Assembly: GCF_042677945.1 (NCBI RefSeq)
Contig: NZ_JBHUDN010000009.1
Reading direction: 5' to 3' (one strand)
Length of the DNA stretch: 64,000 nt
DNA from: Haloplanus litoreus
GTDB lineage: Archaea > Halobacteriota > Halobacteria > Halobacteriales > Haloferacaceae
How positions within the stretch are numbered: position 1 is the first letter of the stretch; every line of letters starts with the position of its first letter. Below are positions 36,107 to 45,008 of the stretch, in pieces. Below the pieces are notes generated by a model. That model was not told the DNA's origin, did not search any database, and saw only the letters and a program-made list of their open reading frames with translations. The position numbers were made by a program, and so were the translations under genes.

Positions 36107-37006
36107 ATGACGAAGCGACACGTCTCGCTCCCCATCGAGGCCGACGCGGGCGTCGAGGAGTTCATCGACCACGTCGACGAGCGACTGGCCTCCGACGAGG
36201 ACACGTGCAGGGTGGTACAGGACGTGCTGATCGACCTGTTCGGGGACCGCGAGGCGTACGAACGCTGGCAGGACGGCGGCGACGTCTCGCCCGCCGAGCG
36301 CGTCCGTCTGCAGGGCTACGACCCGTGTAACGCCACGCTCGAGAGCGAGTACTACGCCGAGAAAGACGAGGAGCGCTTCACCGAGTCGAAGTACCTCCAG
36401 TGGCTCTGGCGACAGTTCGACGCCACACCGATGGCCGACAACGTGGAGTTCGCCCTCCGATTCCGCTCGATGCTCGCCGATCACCTCTTCGAGGAATGCG
36501 GCGAGGGCTGCCGATTTTTCAAGGGCATCAGCTTCACCTACGGGCACAACATCTCCGTCGGCGACAACGTGGTCATCCACGACGACGTCCACCTCGACGA
36601 CCGGGGTGACCTGACGATCGGTGACCGGGTCTCAATCTCCGACGGCGTCCACGTCTACAGCCACGACCACGACATCGTCGACCAGACCGAGGTCCGAAAC
36701 TACCACACGACCATCGAGGACGACGCCCGCGTCACCTACGACGCGATGGTCAGTGCGGGCTGCCGGGTCGGCGAAAACGCCGTGATCGGCGCCCGTGCGG
36801 TGGTCCAGGGCGACGTGCCCGACCACCACATCGCCGTCGGCATGCCGGCCAAGAGCGTCCGCGTCAAGCCCGGTTGGGAGGACCGTGCGGACCCGCTCGA
36901 AGCCGGCGGCGAGAACCGACAGGAGTCGCGCCGAATCGAGTACGACCTGCCCGACGACCTCGACGTGTTCGACGAGTTCCAGCGAAGCCTCGACCCCTCG
37001 ACGTAG
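36107..37006 (+). CDS. Left-handed beta-helix acyltransferase
   Basis: A 299-residue protein. A helical N-terminal region (1-140) precedes hexapeptide repeats in ISFTYGHNISVGDNVVIHDD, LTIGDRVSISDGVHVYSHDH and CRVGENAVIGARAVVQGDV, with IAVGMPAKSVRVKPGWE closing the coil as in maltose/galactoside O-acetyltransferases. It should transfer an acyl group from acyl-CoA to a sugar or similar hydroxyl group. The acceptor is unknown. It lies in a same-strand run with the sugar dehydrogenase downstream. Confidence 0.88.
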   Translation: MTKRHVSLPIEADAGVEEFIDHVDERLASDEDTCRVVQDVLIDLFGDREAYERWQDGGDVSPAERVRLQGYDPCNATLESEYYAEKDEERFTESKYLQWLWRQFDATPMADNVEFALRFRSMLADHLFEECGEGCRFFKGISFTYGHNISVGDNVVIHDDVHLDDRGDLTIGDRVSISDGVHVYSHDHDIVDQTEVRNYHTTIEDDARVTYDAMVSAGCRVGENAVIGARAVVQGDVPDHHIAVGMPAKSVRVKPGWEDRADPLEAGGENRQESRRIEYDLPDDLDVFDEFQRSLDPST

Positions 37007-37007
37007 G

Positions 37008-37014
37008 CTTTTAC
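37008..37014 (+). promoter_or_regulatory. TATA element for sugar dehydrogenase gene
   Basis: CTTTTAC is centred 26 bp before ATG 37037, predicting a leaderless transcript separate from the preceding acyltransferase gene. Confidence 0.45.
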
Positions 37015-37036
37015 CGATCGAGGCCCGAGAGCGCGT

Positions 37037-38137
37037 ATGGACCGACGACGCTATCTGACGAGCCTCGGCACAGCGGCGGCGCTGGCTGGCTGTGCCGGGC
37101 GCCCCCGTCCGGGCGGGACGGACGCGGACGGGACGGCGTCAGCCTCCGCTTCGACCGAGGATGGTGGTGTCGCCGTCGAGACGCTCGCCACCGATCTGGA
37201 GGTCCCGTGGGGCGCCGCATTCCGCGACGGTGACCTCTACCTCACCGAGCGTCCGGGACGGATCATCCGTCTGGTCGACGGGCAACTCGAACCGGTCGTC
37301 GAGGACGTGCCGGTGAAAGCCGTCGGCGAGGGCGGCCTCCTCGGCCTCGCCTTCCACCCCGACCAGCCCTACGCCTACACCCATCAGACCTACGAACCCG
37401 CCGGTGGCGGGACGGCCAATCGGCTGGTGCGCCACGACCTGAACGACGGGTGGGCACAGGAGCCCATGATCGAGGGGATTTCGGGGGCACACATCCACGA
37501 CGGCGGCCGACTCCTCGTCCACGACGACGCCCTGTACGTGACCTGCGGCGACGCCGCGACCGAGGAACGGGGGCAGAATCCCGACGCTCTCGCGGGGTCG
37601 GTCCTCCGAGTCACCCTCGACGGCGACCCGCATCCCGACAACCCCTTCGACTCACGCGTCTTCAGTTACGGCCACCGCAATCCACAGGGGCTCACCGTCC
37701 GCGATGGCGCGGTGTACAGCACCGAACACGGTCCCTCCGTCGGCGACGAGATCAACGTTCTCGACGCGGGCGAGAACTACGGGTGGCCCGAGGTGACGGG
37801 ACCGAGCGACGACGACCGCTTCACCGACCCGGTCACGAGCTACTCGCCGACCATCGCCCCCGCCAGTGCGGCGATGTACGACGGTCCCATCGAATCCTGG
37901 CGCGGTGACCTCCTCTTCGGGACGCTCAAGTCCCAACACGTCCACCGCGTCCGCCTCGACGGCGGTGACGACCCCGGTGTCGCCGCGGAGGAGCGCCTGT
38001 TCGAGGGCGAGTTCGGGCGGATTCGAACGGTGTTTACCGGCCCGGACGGCCACCTCCACGTCACGACGAGCAACCGCGACGGCCGGGGATCGCCCGTCGC
38101 GAGCGACGACCGTGTGCTCCGCGTCGTCCCCGCCTGA
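37037..38137 (+). CDS. PQQ-dependent sugar dehydrogenase-like lipoprotein
   Basis: A 366-residue protein. The N-terminus is a twin-arginine-like lipoprotein signal (MDRRRYLTSLGTAAALAGCA) with lipobox cysteine 19, then a Ser/Thr/Asp-rich tether. The body is a six-bladed propeller of the soluble glucose dehydrogenase/Asd type, with VPWGAAFRDGDLYLTERPG, GLLGLAFHPD, SYGHRNPQGL and TEHGPSVGDEINV. It probably oxidises sugars outside the cell membrane using PQQ, but cofactor use is inferred. The next gene starts directly after its stop. Confidence 0.9.
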   Translation: MDRRRYLTSLGTAAALAGCAGRPRPGGTDADGTASASASTEDGGVAVETLATDLEVPWGAAFRDGDLYLTERPGRIIRLVDGQLEPVVEDVPVKAVGEGGLLGLAFHPDQPYAYTHQTYEPAGGGTANRLVRHDLNDGWAQEPMIEGISGAHIHDGGRLLVHDDALYVTCGDAATEERGQNPDALAGSVLRVTLDGDPHPDNPFDSRVFSYGHRNPQGLTVRDGAVYSTEHGPSVGDEINVLDAGENYGWPEVTGPSDDDRFTDPVTSYSPTIAPASAAMYDGPIESWRGDLLFGTLKSQHVHRVRLDGGDDPGVAAEERLFEGEFGRIRTVFTGPDGHLHVTTSNRDGRGSPVASDDRVLRVVPA

Positions 38138-38845
38138 ATGGCCCGCGCCGTCGCCATCAACGTCGGAGCCAACACCACGCTCCCGGGGTTCCGGGGACCA
38201 GTGCTCCCCGACCGACGGTTCGCCTACGTCCCAATCCCCGAACGGGAACCGACGGCCGATCCAGTGCCGACGTACGCCGACCTCGACGTTCCACTCGACG
38301 TGGACGTCTCGAACGTTTCCGACCGGCGCGTCCACCTCGACCCGGAGTTCGCGGGGCTGTACGGGTCGACGGCCTACACCTACGGCGACGAACACGGCGT
38401 CAAGGCCGGCCCGCTCTCGGCGCTTACCCCCGGCGACTCGCTCTTTTTCTACGCGACGCTCTCCCTCCGGGGCGACCCCGTGGCCGCACCGACGCTCCCG
38501 CCGGAGTGGGGCGCCTACCTGATCGGCGAGTTTCGGGTCGACCGCGCGGTGACGGGCGAGGCGTACCGTGACCTCCCCCCGGCCGAGCGCGCGCGGTTCG
38601 AGAGCAACGCCCACGTCAAGCGAGCCGAGTTCGACGCGCGGGTGCTCGTCGCCGGGGATGACGGATCACGGCTGCTCGAACGGGCGGTACCGCTGAGCGC
38701 GCCCGAGGCCGGCGCGACGGCTGGTCCCCTCGTAACCGACCTCTCGGCCGATTCGGGGAAGGGACCGTGGTGGCGGCGCGTCCTCCGGTACGACGCCGAC
38801 GCCACCGAGTGCCTGCGGGCCGTCGTCGACGAGGCGCAACCGTAG
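38138..38845 (+). CDS. Nmad3-like (putative nucleotide-modification-associated) protein
   Basis: A 235-residue soluble protein. The opening ARAVAINVGANTTLPGFRGP, the segments FAYVPIPER and YTYGDEHGVKAGPL, and GDSLFFYATLSL resemble Nmad3 domain proteins, which computational work links to DNA base modification. The C-terminal WGAYLIGEFRVDRAV strand also fits. No modification enzyme or phage gene is nearby, so a housekeeping role is equally possible. The ATG begins directly after the dehydrogenase stop, implying co-transcription. Confidence 0.6.
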   Translation: MARAVAINVGANTTLPGFRGPVLPDRRFAYVPIPEREPTADPVPTYADLDVPLDVDVSNVSDRRVHLDPEFAGLYGSTAYTYGDEHGVKAGPLSALTPGDSLFFYATLSLRGDPVAAPTLPPEWGAYLIGEFRVDRAVTGEAYRDLPPAERARFESNAHVKRAEFDARVLVAGDDGSRLLERAVPLSAPEAGATAGPLVTDLSADSGKGPWWRRVLRYDADATECLRAVVDEAQP

Positions 38846-39949
38846 CTACCGCCCGCGCAGGCGGTCGATCCGGTCCCCGAGCGCGACGTTCACCGAGAGC
38901 GGGTTCGGGACCCGCCGTCGGATCGGCTCCATCGCGTGCACCGCGGCGTAGCGTTCGAGGGCGTCCGCGACGGCGTCGGGACCAACCCGCGCCGCGGCGT
39001 CGTCGTCGGCCGCACGCACGGCACACCGGCAGGCCCAGAACCCTACGAGGACGACGGCGACGGCGGCACCGAGGAACAGCCATCGCGGTTCCAGCCCCGT
39101 CACCGCGGCGACGAGGGGAGCGGTAGCGAGGATGGCGGTTCCGGCCCGGCGGAGGAGCAGGTGCCGACGAACTCGCCCGGCCTGCACCGCGAAGAGGGCC
39201 GCCGCCGTCCCGTCGTCGAAGCGGTCCAAAACGGTCGTCGTGACGAACAGCCGGCGATACCCTGGCGGCCCGCGGACGTGAACCGTCGCCGTCTCCTCGT
39301 TGTCGGTGTCGAAGACGCGGACGTCGCGAACGTCGAGGCCCGCGCGCTCCCGGAGCGTCGCGAGGCGGTCGCGGGTCGCCTCGTCCGGGGTGATCGTCGA
39401 CCGAAGCGACGTCAGGAGCCACGGCGACCCGACGAGCAGGGCACTCAGCGCGACGGCGAAGAGACCGACGAGGGCGAGCGGCGAGACGCCGGGACCGAGG
39501 CGGAGCGGCGCGACGAGGACGGTCACGACGGCGCACAGGCCGACGACGTAGCGTGCCATCCGGACGAACGTCCGCCCGGTCGAGAGGTCGACGTCGCGGA
39601 CGGCTCGCACGCCACGGATCGTCGGTGCGTAGGCCAACAGGCCGACGCATCCGGCGGCCAGCATCCCCACGAAGTCCGCGAGGAGGGTGGCGACGACGCC
39701 GCCGGTGCCGCCGAGAGTCGCCGCGACGACGGCATCCCCGAACTCCAAGAGGGCGAGGACGCCGTACGCAAGCAACGCGAACGGGAACAGCACGCCGACG
39801 TACAGCAGTCGATACTTGCCGACGGGGTTCGAGAGGCGGCGAACGATGGCACTGCTCACGGCGCCGAGGACGACGCCGCCGACGAGCAGGAGGGTAAGGA
39901 CGACCAACGGCGGGCCGAGGGACGGAGCGGCGGACTGGAGGGCGAACAC
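38846..39949 (-). CDS. M48 peptidase-like membrane protein lacking the zinc motif
   Basis: A 367-residue protein with two blocks of transmembrane helices (VLTLLLVGGVVLGAVSSAIV and later LLYVGVLFPFALLAYGVLAL; then VTVLVAPLRLGP). A cytosolic stretch ATVHVRGPPGYRRLFVTTTV followed by LDRFDDGTAAALFAVQAGRV aligns with the HtpX/Ste24 core, where active enzymes have AVLAHExxHV. Here AVQAGRV replaces HExxH, so zinc binding and proteolysis should be lost. GTG 39949 is preferred; the frame opens at 39976. It is convergent with the Nmad3-like gene. Confidence 0.7.
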   Translation of the reverse strand: MFALQSAAPSLGPPLVVLTLLLVGGVVLGAVSSAIVRRLSNPVGKYRLLYVGVLFPFALLAYGVLALLEFGDAVVAATLGGTGGVVATLLADFVGMLAAGCVGLLAYAPTIRGVRAVRDVDLSTGRTFVRMARYVVGLCAVVTVLVAPLRLGPGVSPLALVGLFAVALSALLVGSPWLLTSLRSTITPDEATRDRLATLRERAGLDVRDVRVFDTDNEETATVHVRGPPGYRRLFVTTTVLDRFDDGTAAALFAVQAGRVRRHLLLRRAGTAILATAPLVAAVTGLEPRWLFLGAAVAVVLVGFWACRCAVRAADDDAAARVGPDAVADALERYAAVHAMEPIRRRVPNPLSVNVALGDRIDRLRGR

Positions 39950-40015
39950 GCCGGCTGATCGATGCCCTCGACACAAAAACGGTTCCGTGTCGGACGGCGA
40001 CCGACCCGCGGGAGA

Positions 40016-40036
40016 GCGCCGTCCGGGAATTGAACC
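40016..40036 (-). repeat. 21-bp duplicate of the tRNA-Gly 3' end
   Basis: These 21 bases are identical to 40116-40136, the 3' end of tRNA-Gly, exactly 100 bp away and in the same orientation. Identity stops inside the T-arm stem. This is the arrangement left by tRNA-targeted site-specific integration after loss of the element. Confidence 0.8.
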
Positions 40037-40114
40037 ACGGTCGTTCCGCTCGCGACGCTCGCTTCACTCCCTGATTCGATTTCTTGGGCGATTTTCCTCG
40101 CTTCGCTCGAAAAA

Positions 40115-40185
40115 TGCGCCGTCCGGGAATTGAACCCGGGCTAGTGGCTTGGGAAGCCACTGTCCTGCCACTGGACCAACGGCGC
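40115..40185 (-). tRNA. tRNA-Gly (anticodon CCC)
   Basis: On the minus strand the gene reads GCGCCGTTGGTCCAGTGGCA from 40185. The acceptor stem GCGCCGT/ACGGCGC is perfect, with A (T40115) as discriminator. The anticodon stem GTGGC/GCCAC closes the loop TTCCCAA, giving anticodon CCC. The T arm is CCCGGGTTCAATTCCCGG-like. No intron. Its 3' end is duplicated 100 bp downstream (40016-40036). Confidence 0.95.
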
Positions 40186-40242
40186 CCGTGTATTGGATTG
40201 CCTCGGCATCCCACTTCAACGTAGCGTTTCACGGAACGAACG

Positions 40243-40249
40243 CTTATAC
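40243..40249 (+). promoter_or_regulatory. TATA element for 40277 gene
   Basis: CTTATAC lies about 30 bp before ATG 40277, in good position for an archaeal TATA box. Confidence 0.5.
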
Positions 40250-40276
40250 CGGCACGCGTCGTAGCTGTAGGTTGAC

Positions 40277-40555
40277 ATGACGGCTGCACAGACGTTCGAG
40301 GTGTACCTGACCGACGAAGCGAGCGACGAGTTCGGCGCGGGAGCGATACGGGCCGACTCGGTCGAGTTCTACGACTCGGGCGTCTGGCTCAGTCACGCCG
40401 ACGGCCGGGACTTCTTCCCGTACCGACGCGTGCTCCGCATTCGGGAGGGTGCCGGCGCAGACGACACCACCGCGGACGACACCTCGACGGGCGAACGCCG
40501 CGACGCGGCGAGCGGTACGGGTTCCGTCGACGACACCGAACTCGACGTGGGGTGA
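40277..40555 (+). CDS. Small haloarchaeal protein, 92 aa
   Basis: The N-terminal half (TFEVYLTDEASDEFGAGAIR, VEFYDSGVWLSHADGRDFFP, YRRVLRIREG) reads as a small all-beta domain with an Asp-rich face. The C-terminal third (ADDTTADDTSTGERRDAASG) is a disordered acidic tail. The pattern of a strand-rich domain ending in a YxRVLRIRE strand is familiar from short haloarchaeal proteins of unknown role. A good TATA element precedes it. It is followed by nadE after 105 bp. Confidence 0.7.
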   Translation: MTAAQTFEVYLTDEASDEFGAGAIRADSVEFYDSGVWLSHADGRDFFPYRRVLRIREGAGADDTTADDTSTGERRDAASGTGSVDDTELDVG

Positions 40556-40660
40556 TCGGAACTGACGGTTCCGTCGGTTTCGTCCCGGCCACGCGAACGC
40601 GTGTCCATCGGTTTGCCCGGACGAGAGACTATTTCAAACTCGGATCCGTATCTCGGGGCG

Positions 40661-41518
40661 ATGAGCGACGAATCCGTCATTCTGGCAGAATCGGCCCCGC
40701 TCGACCTCCGACTCTCGGAGGCGGAACTGGCGGCGACCCGTGACCATCTCGTGTCGTTCGTCGATCGGATGGTCGACCGCGCCGGCGCGGACGGGGCGGT
40801 ACTCGGTCTCTCCGGCGGTATCGACAGCACGCTGACCGCCAACCTCGCAGTCGAGGCGCTGGGGGCCGATCGAGTCCACGGACTCGTGATGCCCAGTGAG
40901 GTGAACGCCGCCGACAACATGAGCGACGCCGAACGCGTCGCCCGCGACCTCGGCATCGAGTACGACGTGATCGACATCGGTCCCATCTACGACGCGTTCG
41001 TCGAGGCGTTCCCCGACGAGGCGACCGAGCAACGGGTCGAGACCGACCCGCTCCGTACCGCCGCCGGCAACGTTCGAGTGCGGATCCGCGCCGTCCTCGA
41101 TTACTTCGTCGCCAACGCCGAGAATCGCCTCGTCCTCGGGACGGGCAACCGCAGCGAGGCTCTCACTGGCTACTTCACGAAATACGGCGACGGCGCGGTC
41201 GACTGCCATCCCATCGGGAACCTGTACAAACAGCAGGTGCGCCAACTCGCCGCTCACATCGGCGTGGACGACGACCTGGTGACCAAGACGCCCTCGGCGG
41301 AGATGTGGCTCGGACAGACCGACGAGGAAGAGATGGGGCTTGGCTACGACACGCTCGACGCCATCCTCGCGCTCCACGTCGACGGGCCGCTCTCCCGGTC
41401 CGCGACGGTCCGTGCCCTCGACGTGACCGCCGAACAGGTCGACCGCGTGGTCGACCTCTACGAGATGAGCGCCCACAAGCGGTCGATGCCACCGTCGCCG
41501 GACCCGCTCTACCTGTAG
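40661..41518 (+). CDS. nadE: NH3-dependent NAD+ synthetase
   Basis: A 285-residue N-type ATP pyrophosphatase. The PP-loop LGLSGGIDSTL lies near 48-58, followed by GTGNRSEALTGYFTKYGDGA and AHIGVDDDLVTKTPSAEMWL-type segments of NadE. It amidates nicotinate adenine dinucleotide with ammonia in the last step of NAD synthesis. No glutaminase domain is attached. ATTTCAAA about 29 bp upstream of ATG 40661 is a possible TATA element. Confidence 0.95.
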   Translation: MSDESVILAESAPLDLRLSEAELAATRDHLVSFVDRMVDRAGADGAVLGLSGGIDSTLTANLAVEALGADRVHGLVMPSEVNAADNMSDAERVARDLGIEYDVIDIGPIYDAFVEAFPDEATEQRVETDPLRTAAGNVRVRIRAVLDYFVANAENRLVLGTGNRSEALTGYFTKYGDGAVDCHPIGNLYKQQVRQLAAHIGVDDDLVTKTPSAEMWLGQTDEEEMGLGYDTLDAILALHVDGPLSRSATVRALDVTAEQVDRVVDLYEMSAHKRSMPPSPDPLYL

Positions 41519-41657
41519 TCGCGGCGTGTGAGGCCCGCCGTCGTGGCGGAGGTACCGGTGCCGTCCGGACGACGACGCGGGCCGCTCACCGGACGACCCC
41601 CGCACGCGGCCGGGCGTTTCCAAAGGTCTTTGCCTCTCGCCCCGCAACTGTGCAGCG

Positions 41658-42314
41658 ATGGACAACGCCGTACGGGCCCGGCGTGCCGCCCGTGACGCGC
41701 TCGCCGACATCGAGCCCGAACGGCTCGGCCAGGTGCTCCGTGACCGTCTCACGGACGCCTCGATGGCTCCCAGCGTGCTGGCGCTGGTGAGTGCGCACGC
41801 CCTCGACCCGACGGTTGACCTCGACCACGTCGCCGAACGCGGTGCCGGCGTCCAGCTCATCTACGAGGGGCTGCGGCTCACCCGCACGCTCACCCACACC
41901 GAACCCTGGACCGACGGCGACGACGAGGCGGCCCGTCAGGCCGACCTGAACATTCTCGCGGCGGACGTACTCGTCTCCAGGGGCTTCTACCTGCTCGCCC
42001 GGACCGAGACGGCCGAACGCGCCGTCGAGGTGGTTCGCGCGTTCGGTCGGGACCAGACCCGCCGTCGCGACGCCGGTGCCGACCGGGCCGCGCTGGATCG
42101 CAACCTCGAAGCCGACGTGTTCGCGCTCTCCGTCGCGGCGGGAACGACCGCCGTGGGCATCGACCCTGGGGACGACCTGCTGGAGTACGCCGCGGACCTC
42201 GCCCGCGAGTTCGACGGCGACCTGCCCCCGCCCGAGGCGGCGCTCCCGGAGACGACTGCCGACCGCGTGCTCGCTCTCGCCGGCGGCGATGCCGCCCCGC
42301 CCGCCGACCCGTAA
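41658..42314 (+). CDS. Helical haloarchaeal protein (DUF7114-like), 218 aa
   Basis: An all-helical protein starting MDNAVRARRAARDALADIEP, with GAGVQLIYEGLRLTRTLTHT, DLNILAADVLVSRGFYLLA and ERAVEVVRAFGRDQT. The helix pattern recalls the isoprenyl-synthase fold, but the DDxxD motifs are absent, so it may be a non-catalytic relative or a separate family. Function unknown. It ends 43 bp before tRNA-Thr. Confidence 0.7.
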   Translation: MDNAVRARRAARDALADIEPERLGQVLRDRLTDASMAPSVLALVSAHALDPTVDLDHVAERGAGVQLIYEGLRLTRTLTHTEPWTDGDDEAARQADLNILAADVLVSRGFYLLARTETAERAVEVVRAFGRDQTRRRDAGADRAALDRNLEADVFALSVAAGTTAVGIDPGDDLLEYAADLAREFDGDLPPPEAALPETTADRVLALAGGDAAPPADP

Positions 42315-42357
42315 ATCGAAACGCCTAAAGATGGTTCCGGCCAAGCGATGTACGCGT

Positions 42358-42429
42358 GCCTGGGTAGCTTAGCGGTAAAGCGCGTCCTTGGTAAGGACGA
42401 GACCCCGGGTTCAAATCCCGGCCTAGGCT
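42358..42429 (+). tRNA. tRNA-Thr (anticodon GGT)
   Basis: The acceptor strands GCCTGGG (42358-42364) and CCTAGGC (42422-42428) pair with one G-U, and T42429 is the discriminator. The anticodon stem GTCCT/AGGAC encloses TGGTA in a loop giving anticodon GGT. The T arm CCGGGTTCAAATCCCGG is canonical. No intron. The 350 bp beyond its 3' end hold no intact gene and lead into a toxin-antitoxin insertion. Confidence 0.95.
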
Positions 42430-42785
42430 CTTTCCTCCGTACACTCCTTGTGCGCACACTTTTCCGACTCCACTCGCCTGAACGAAACTCGTTCAAGATT
42501 CGCTTCTCTCGCTAAACAGGGCATCCCTCGTCGTAATGCGATTCGTCAAACTGTCAGGACACACAAACTAATTCACAGACAGCGGCGGGATAGTCCCGAA
42601 ATCGACCGGGGGCGCGTCCCCCTCAAGCGACACCCCGGATTTCGCTAATCCACGCTCACAGAGAGACGAATGAGGCTTAGTCAGGAATGTGATAGAACGC
42701 CCTCGATGCGGCTATCCACGACGAGTACGTGACGAGTGAGGTTCCGCCGAAACGACTATTGGTAAGACTGGCGTATTACGTCTAT
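42430..42785. other. Gene-free stretch downstream of tRNA-Thr
   Basis: About 356 bp with noticeably more A and T than the surroundings. Reading all frames shows only short frames without family features. No duplicate of the tRNA-Thr 3' end was found. It may be degraded mobile DNA. Confidence 0.5.
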
Positions 42786-43350
<565 letters not shown>

Positions 43351-43841
43351 ATATCCGAGCGACGCCGGATCGAGAAACAGAATCACCGGGTCGTTCCCGT
43401 CCACCCGCGCGGTCACCTCCGCCCAGGCCGTCTCGAAGTTTTCGCCCCGTCGAAACAGGTTCGAGATGCCGAGTCGCTCGAAGAAGGCCTGTTCCAACCA
43501 GGTCGGACTGGCCCGAAACCGGACCCATGGCGCCTCGGGATCCTCGTAGAGGACGAACGCGGGACCGCCGCCGATGCCGAAACACGCCGCCTCGCTGTAG
43601 TTCAAACCGTAGTACGCCGTGACGTTCTGGAGCGCAGTCGCTCCACAGTGGACGCCGGATCGGTGGTCGTACCGTTCGACGAGTTCCATAGCCAGTACAC
43701 ACATTGGGAAGCCAATCAATTTCTGCTGTCAATTCTTCATCCGTGGCGAAGCCGACGGACGTGATCGTCGGGGAGCCGTCGGCATCGGCGTGGGCGAGCG
43801 CGCGAGGCGCTGGACCTGCCGACGGCGTACCGACCGGCTGC

Positions 43842-44489
43842 TCACCCCTCCGTCTCCACGATTCCGTGCTGTTCGAAGTACAGCCGGAGGCTCCGGATCG
43901 ACGTCACCACGACGTCGCAGTGGTCCTCGACGATCGGTTCCGGATCGTAGCCGATCGCAGTTCCGGCGACCTGCAGCATCGGTAGGTCCATCGCCCCGTC
44001 ACCGACCGCGATGGTCTTCCCCAGAGCGATGCCCTCGGTCAGGGCGAGTTCCTCGAGGGCTCCGTCCTTCCCCGTATCGAGCAGCGGCCCCTCCACCTCT
44101 CCGGTCACGGCCCCGCGTGCCAGCACGAGTCGATTCGCGACCACGTGATCGACCGCCACGCCGGCCCGATCGAGCGCCGCCTCGACGCCCCGATCGAACG
44201 TCCCGGTGACGATGGCGACCTGCACGCCGGAGCGCCGCAGGTCGGCGATCATGTCGGCGGCTCCGTGGTGAAGCTTGCACCGTGCGAACGCGGCGTCGAC
44301 TCGCGCCTCCGGCATCCCCTCCAGGAGGCGAGCCCGGCCCCGGAGCGTGTCGGCGAAGTCGACCTCGCCGCGGCGGCTCCGTTCCGCTAGCCCCTGCATC
44401 TCGGTCGCCACGCCGTACTCCCGCCCCAGGAGGACCGTGAGATCCGAGCCAGTGAGCGTCCCGTCGAAGTCGAAGGCAACGAGCGTCAT
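43842..44489 (-). CDS. serB: Phosphoserine phosphatase SerB-like HAD hydrolase
   Basis: A 215-residue HAD-superfamily phosphatase. Motif I is FDFDGTLTGSD (6-16), motif II is AIVTGTF near 92-98, motif III/IV is IAVGDGAMDLPML near 165-177, all expected for SerB, which hydrolyses O-phosphoserine in serine synthesis. The cap region EMQGLAERSRRGEVDFADTL is also SerB-like. Substrate is inferred from similarity. It is a single gene. Confidence 0.88.
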   Translation of the reverse strand: MTLVAFDFDGTLTGSDLTVLLGREYGVATEMQGLAERSRRGEVDFADTLRGRARLLEGMPEARVDAAFARCKLHHGAADMIADLRRSGVQVAIVTGTFDRGVEAALDRAGVAVDHVVANRLVLARGAVTGEVEGPLLDTGKDGALEELALTEGIALGKTIAVGDGAMDLPMLQVAGTAIGYDPEPIVEDHCDVVVTSIRSLRLYFEQHGIVETEG

Positions 44490-44573
44490 GCCCGATCCGT
44501 TCGGCCTCTACATTCAAGTAGCTAACATTTGTTTCCTGACGGTTGGTGGCGTCCGGTGTGTGCTCCGCTCGGA

Positions 44574-44807
44574 GACTGTTGGACCGACTCGGATCGGCGG
44601 CGCCGCGTCCGAACACCTGACCCACGGTCACCCTGGACCCGATGCCCGGCCCCGTGAGCGTGTACGGGCTTCCGCTCCGGAAGGCGCGGCCGAAGACGGC
44701 GCCGTGGGGGAACGGCGCCGAGCACCGAGGTGCCAGTGGGGTGTGCCGGGCGCGCGGGTGGGGAGGATGGGAACTGAAGCCGGTAGTGCGCGCCCAGTCC
44801 AACAGTT
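44574..44807. ncRNA. Candidate structured RNA in a 417-bp intergenic region
   Basis: ACTGTTGGAC (44575-44584) is perfectly complementary to GTCCAACAGT (44797-44806), and a G-T pair extends it to 11 bp. Just inside, GGGCGCGC (44748-44755) pairs with GCGCGCCC (44788-44795). Further hairpins are possible, such as the CGGCGCCG repeats around 44698-44719. No frame in the region has protein-like content. Known SRP and RNase P consensus motifs are absent. TATATTTAAG-like sequence at 44820-44829 could serve either strand. Confidence 0.3.
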
Positions 44808-44906
44808 GCCATCCCTTGACTTAAATATACGTCAGACATTGGCCGTCGGGTCGGGCGATGAGCGATCCGGAGGAAGGCTTTTCCTCGCCGCGACGGAGGC
44901 TTCGGC

Positions 44907-45008
44907 GTGACCTGGGACGACCTCTTCGAACGGGCCGACCGCTACGAGACGACCGAGGCGGACGTCGTCGACGCGCTCCGCCGCCACCGCACGGACGACG
45001 ATGAGTGA
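44907..45008 (+). CDS. Small protein, 33 aa, coupled to PIN-like gene
   Basis: GTG 44907 is preceded by GGAGG at 44894-44898 and gives VTWDDLFERADRYETTEADV followed by VDALRRHRTDDDE. The helical, acidic composition and the 8-bp ATGAGTGA overlap with the next gene argue that it is translated. Its position before a PIN-like protein resembles an antitoxin, but this is inference. Confidence 0.6.
   Translation: MTWDDLFERADRYETTEADVVDALRRHRTDDDE

Noticed and set aside
42448..42648. 66-codon frame after tRNA-Thr as an integrase remnant
   Set aside because: No tyrosine-recombinase motif (R...HxxR...Y) is visible in any frame.
44490..44906. SRP RNA or RNase P RNA
   Set aside because: The SRP helix 8 motif and the RNase P GAGGAAAGUC and ACAGAAA motifs are absent on both strands.
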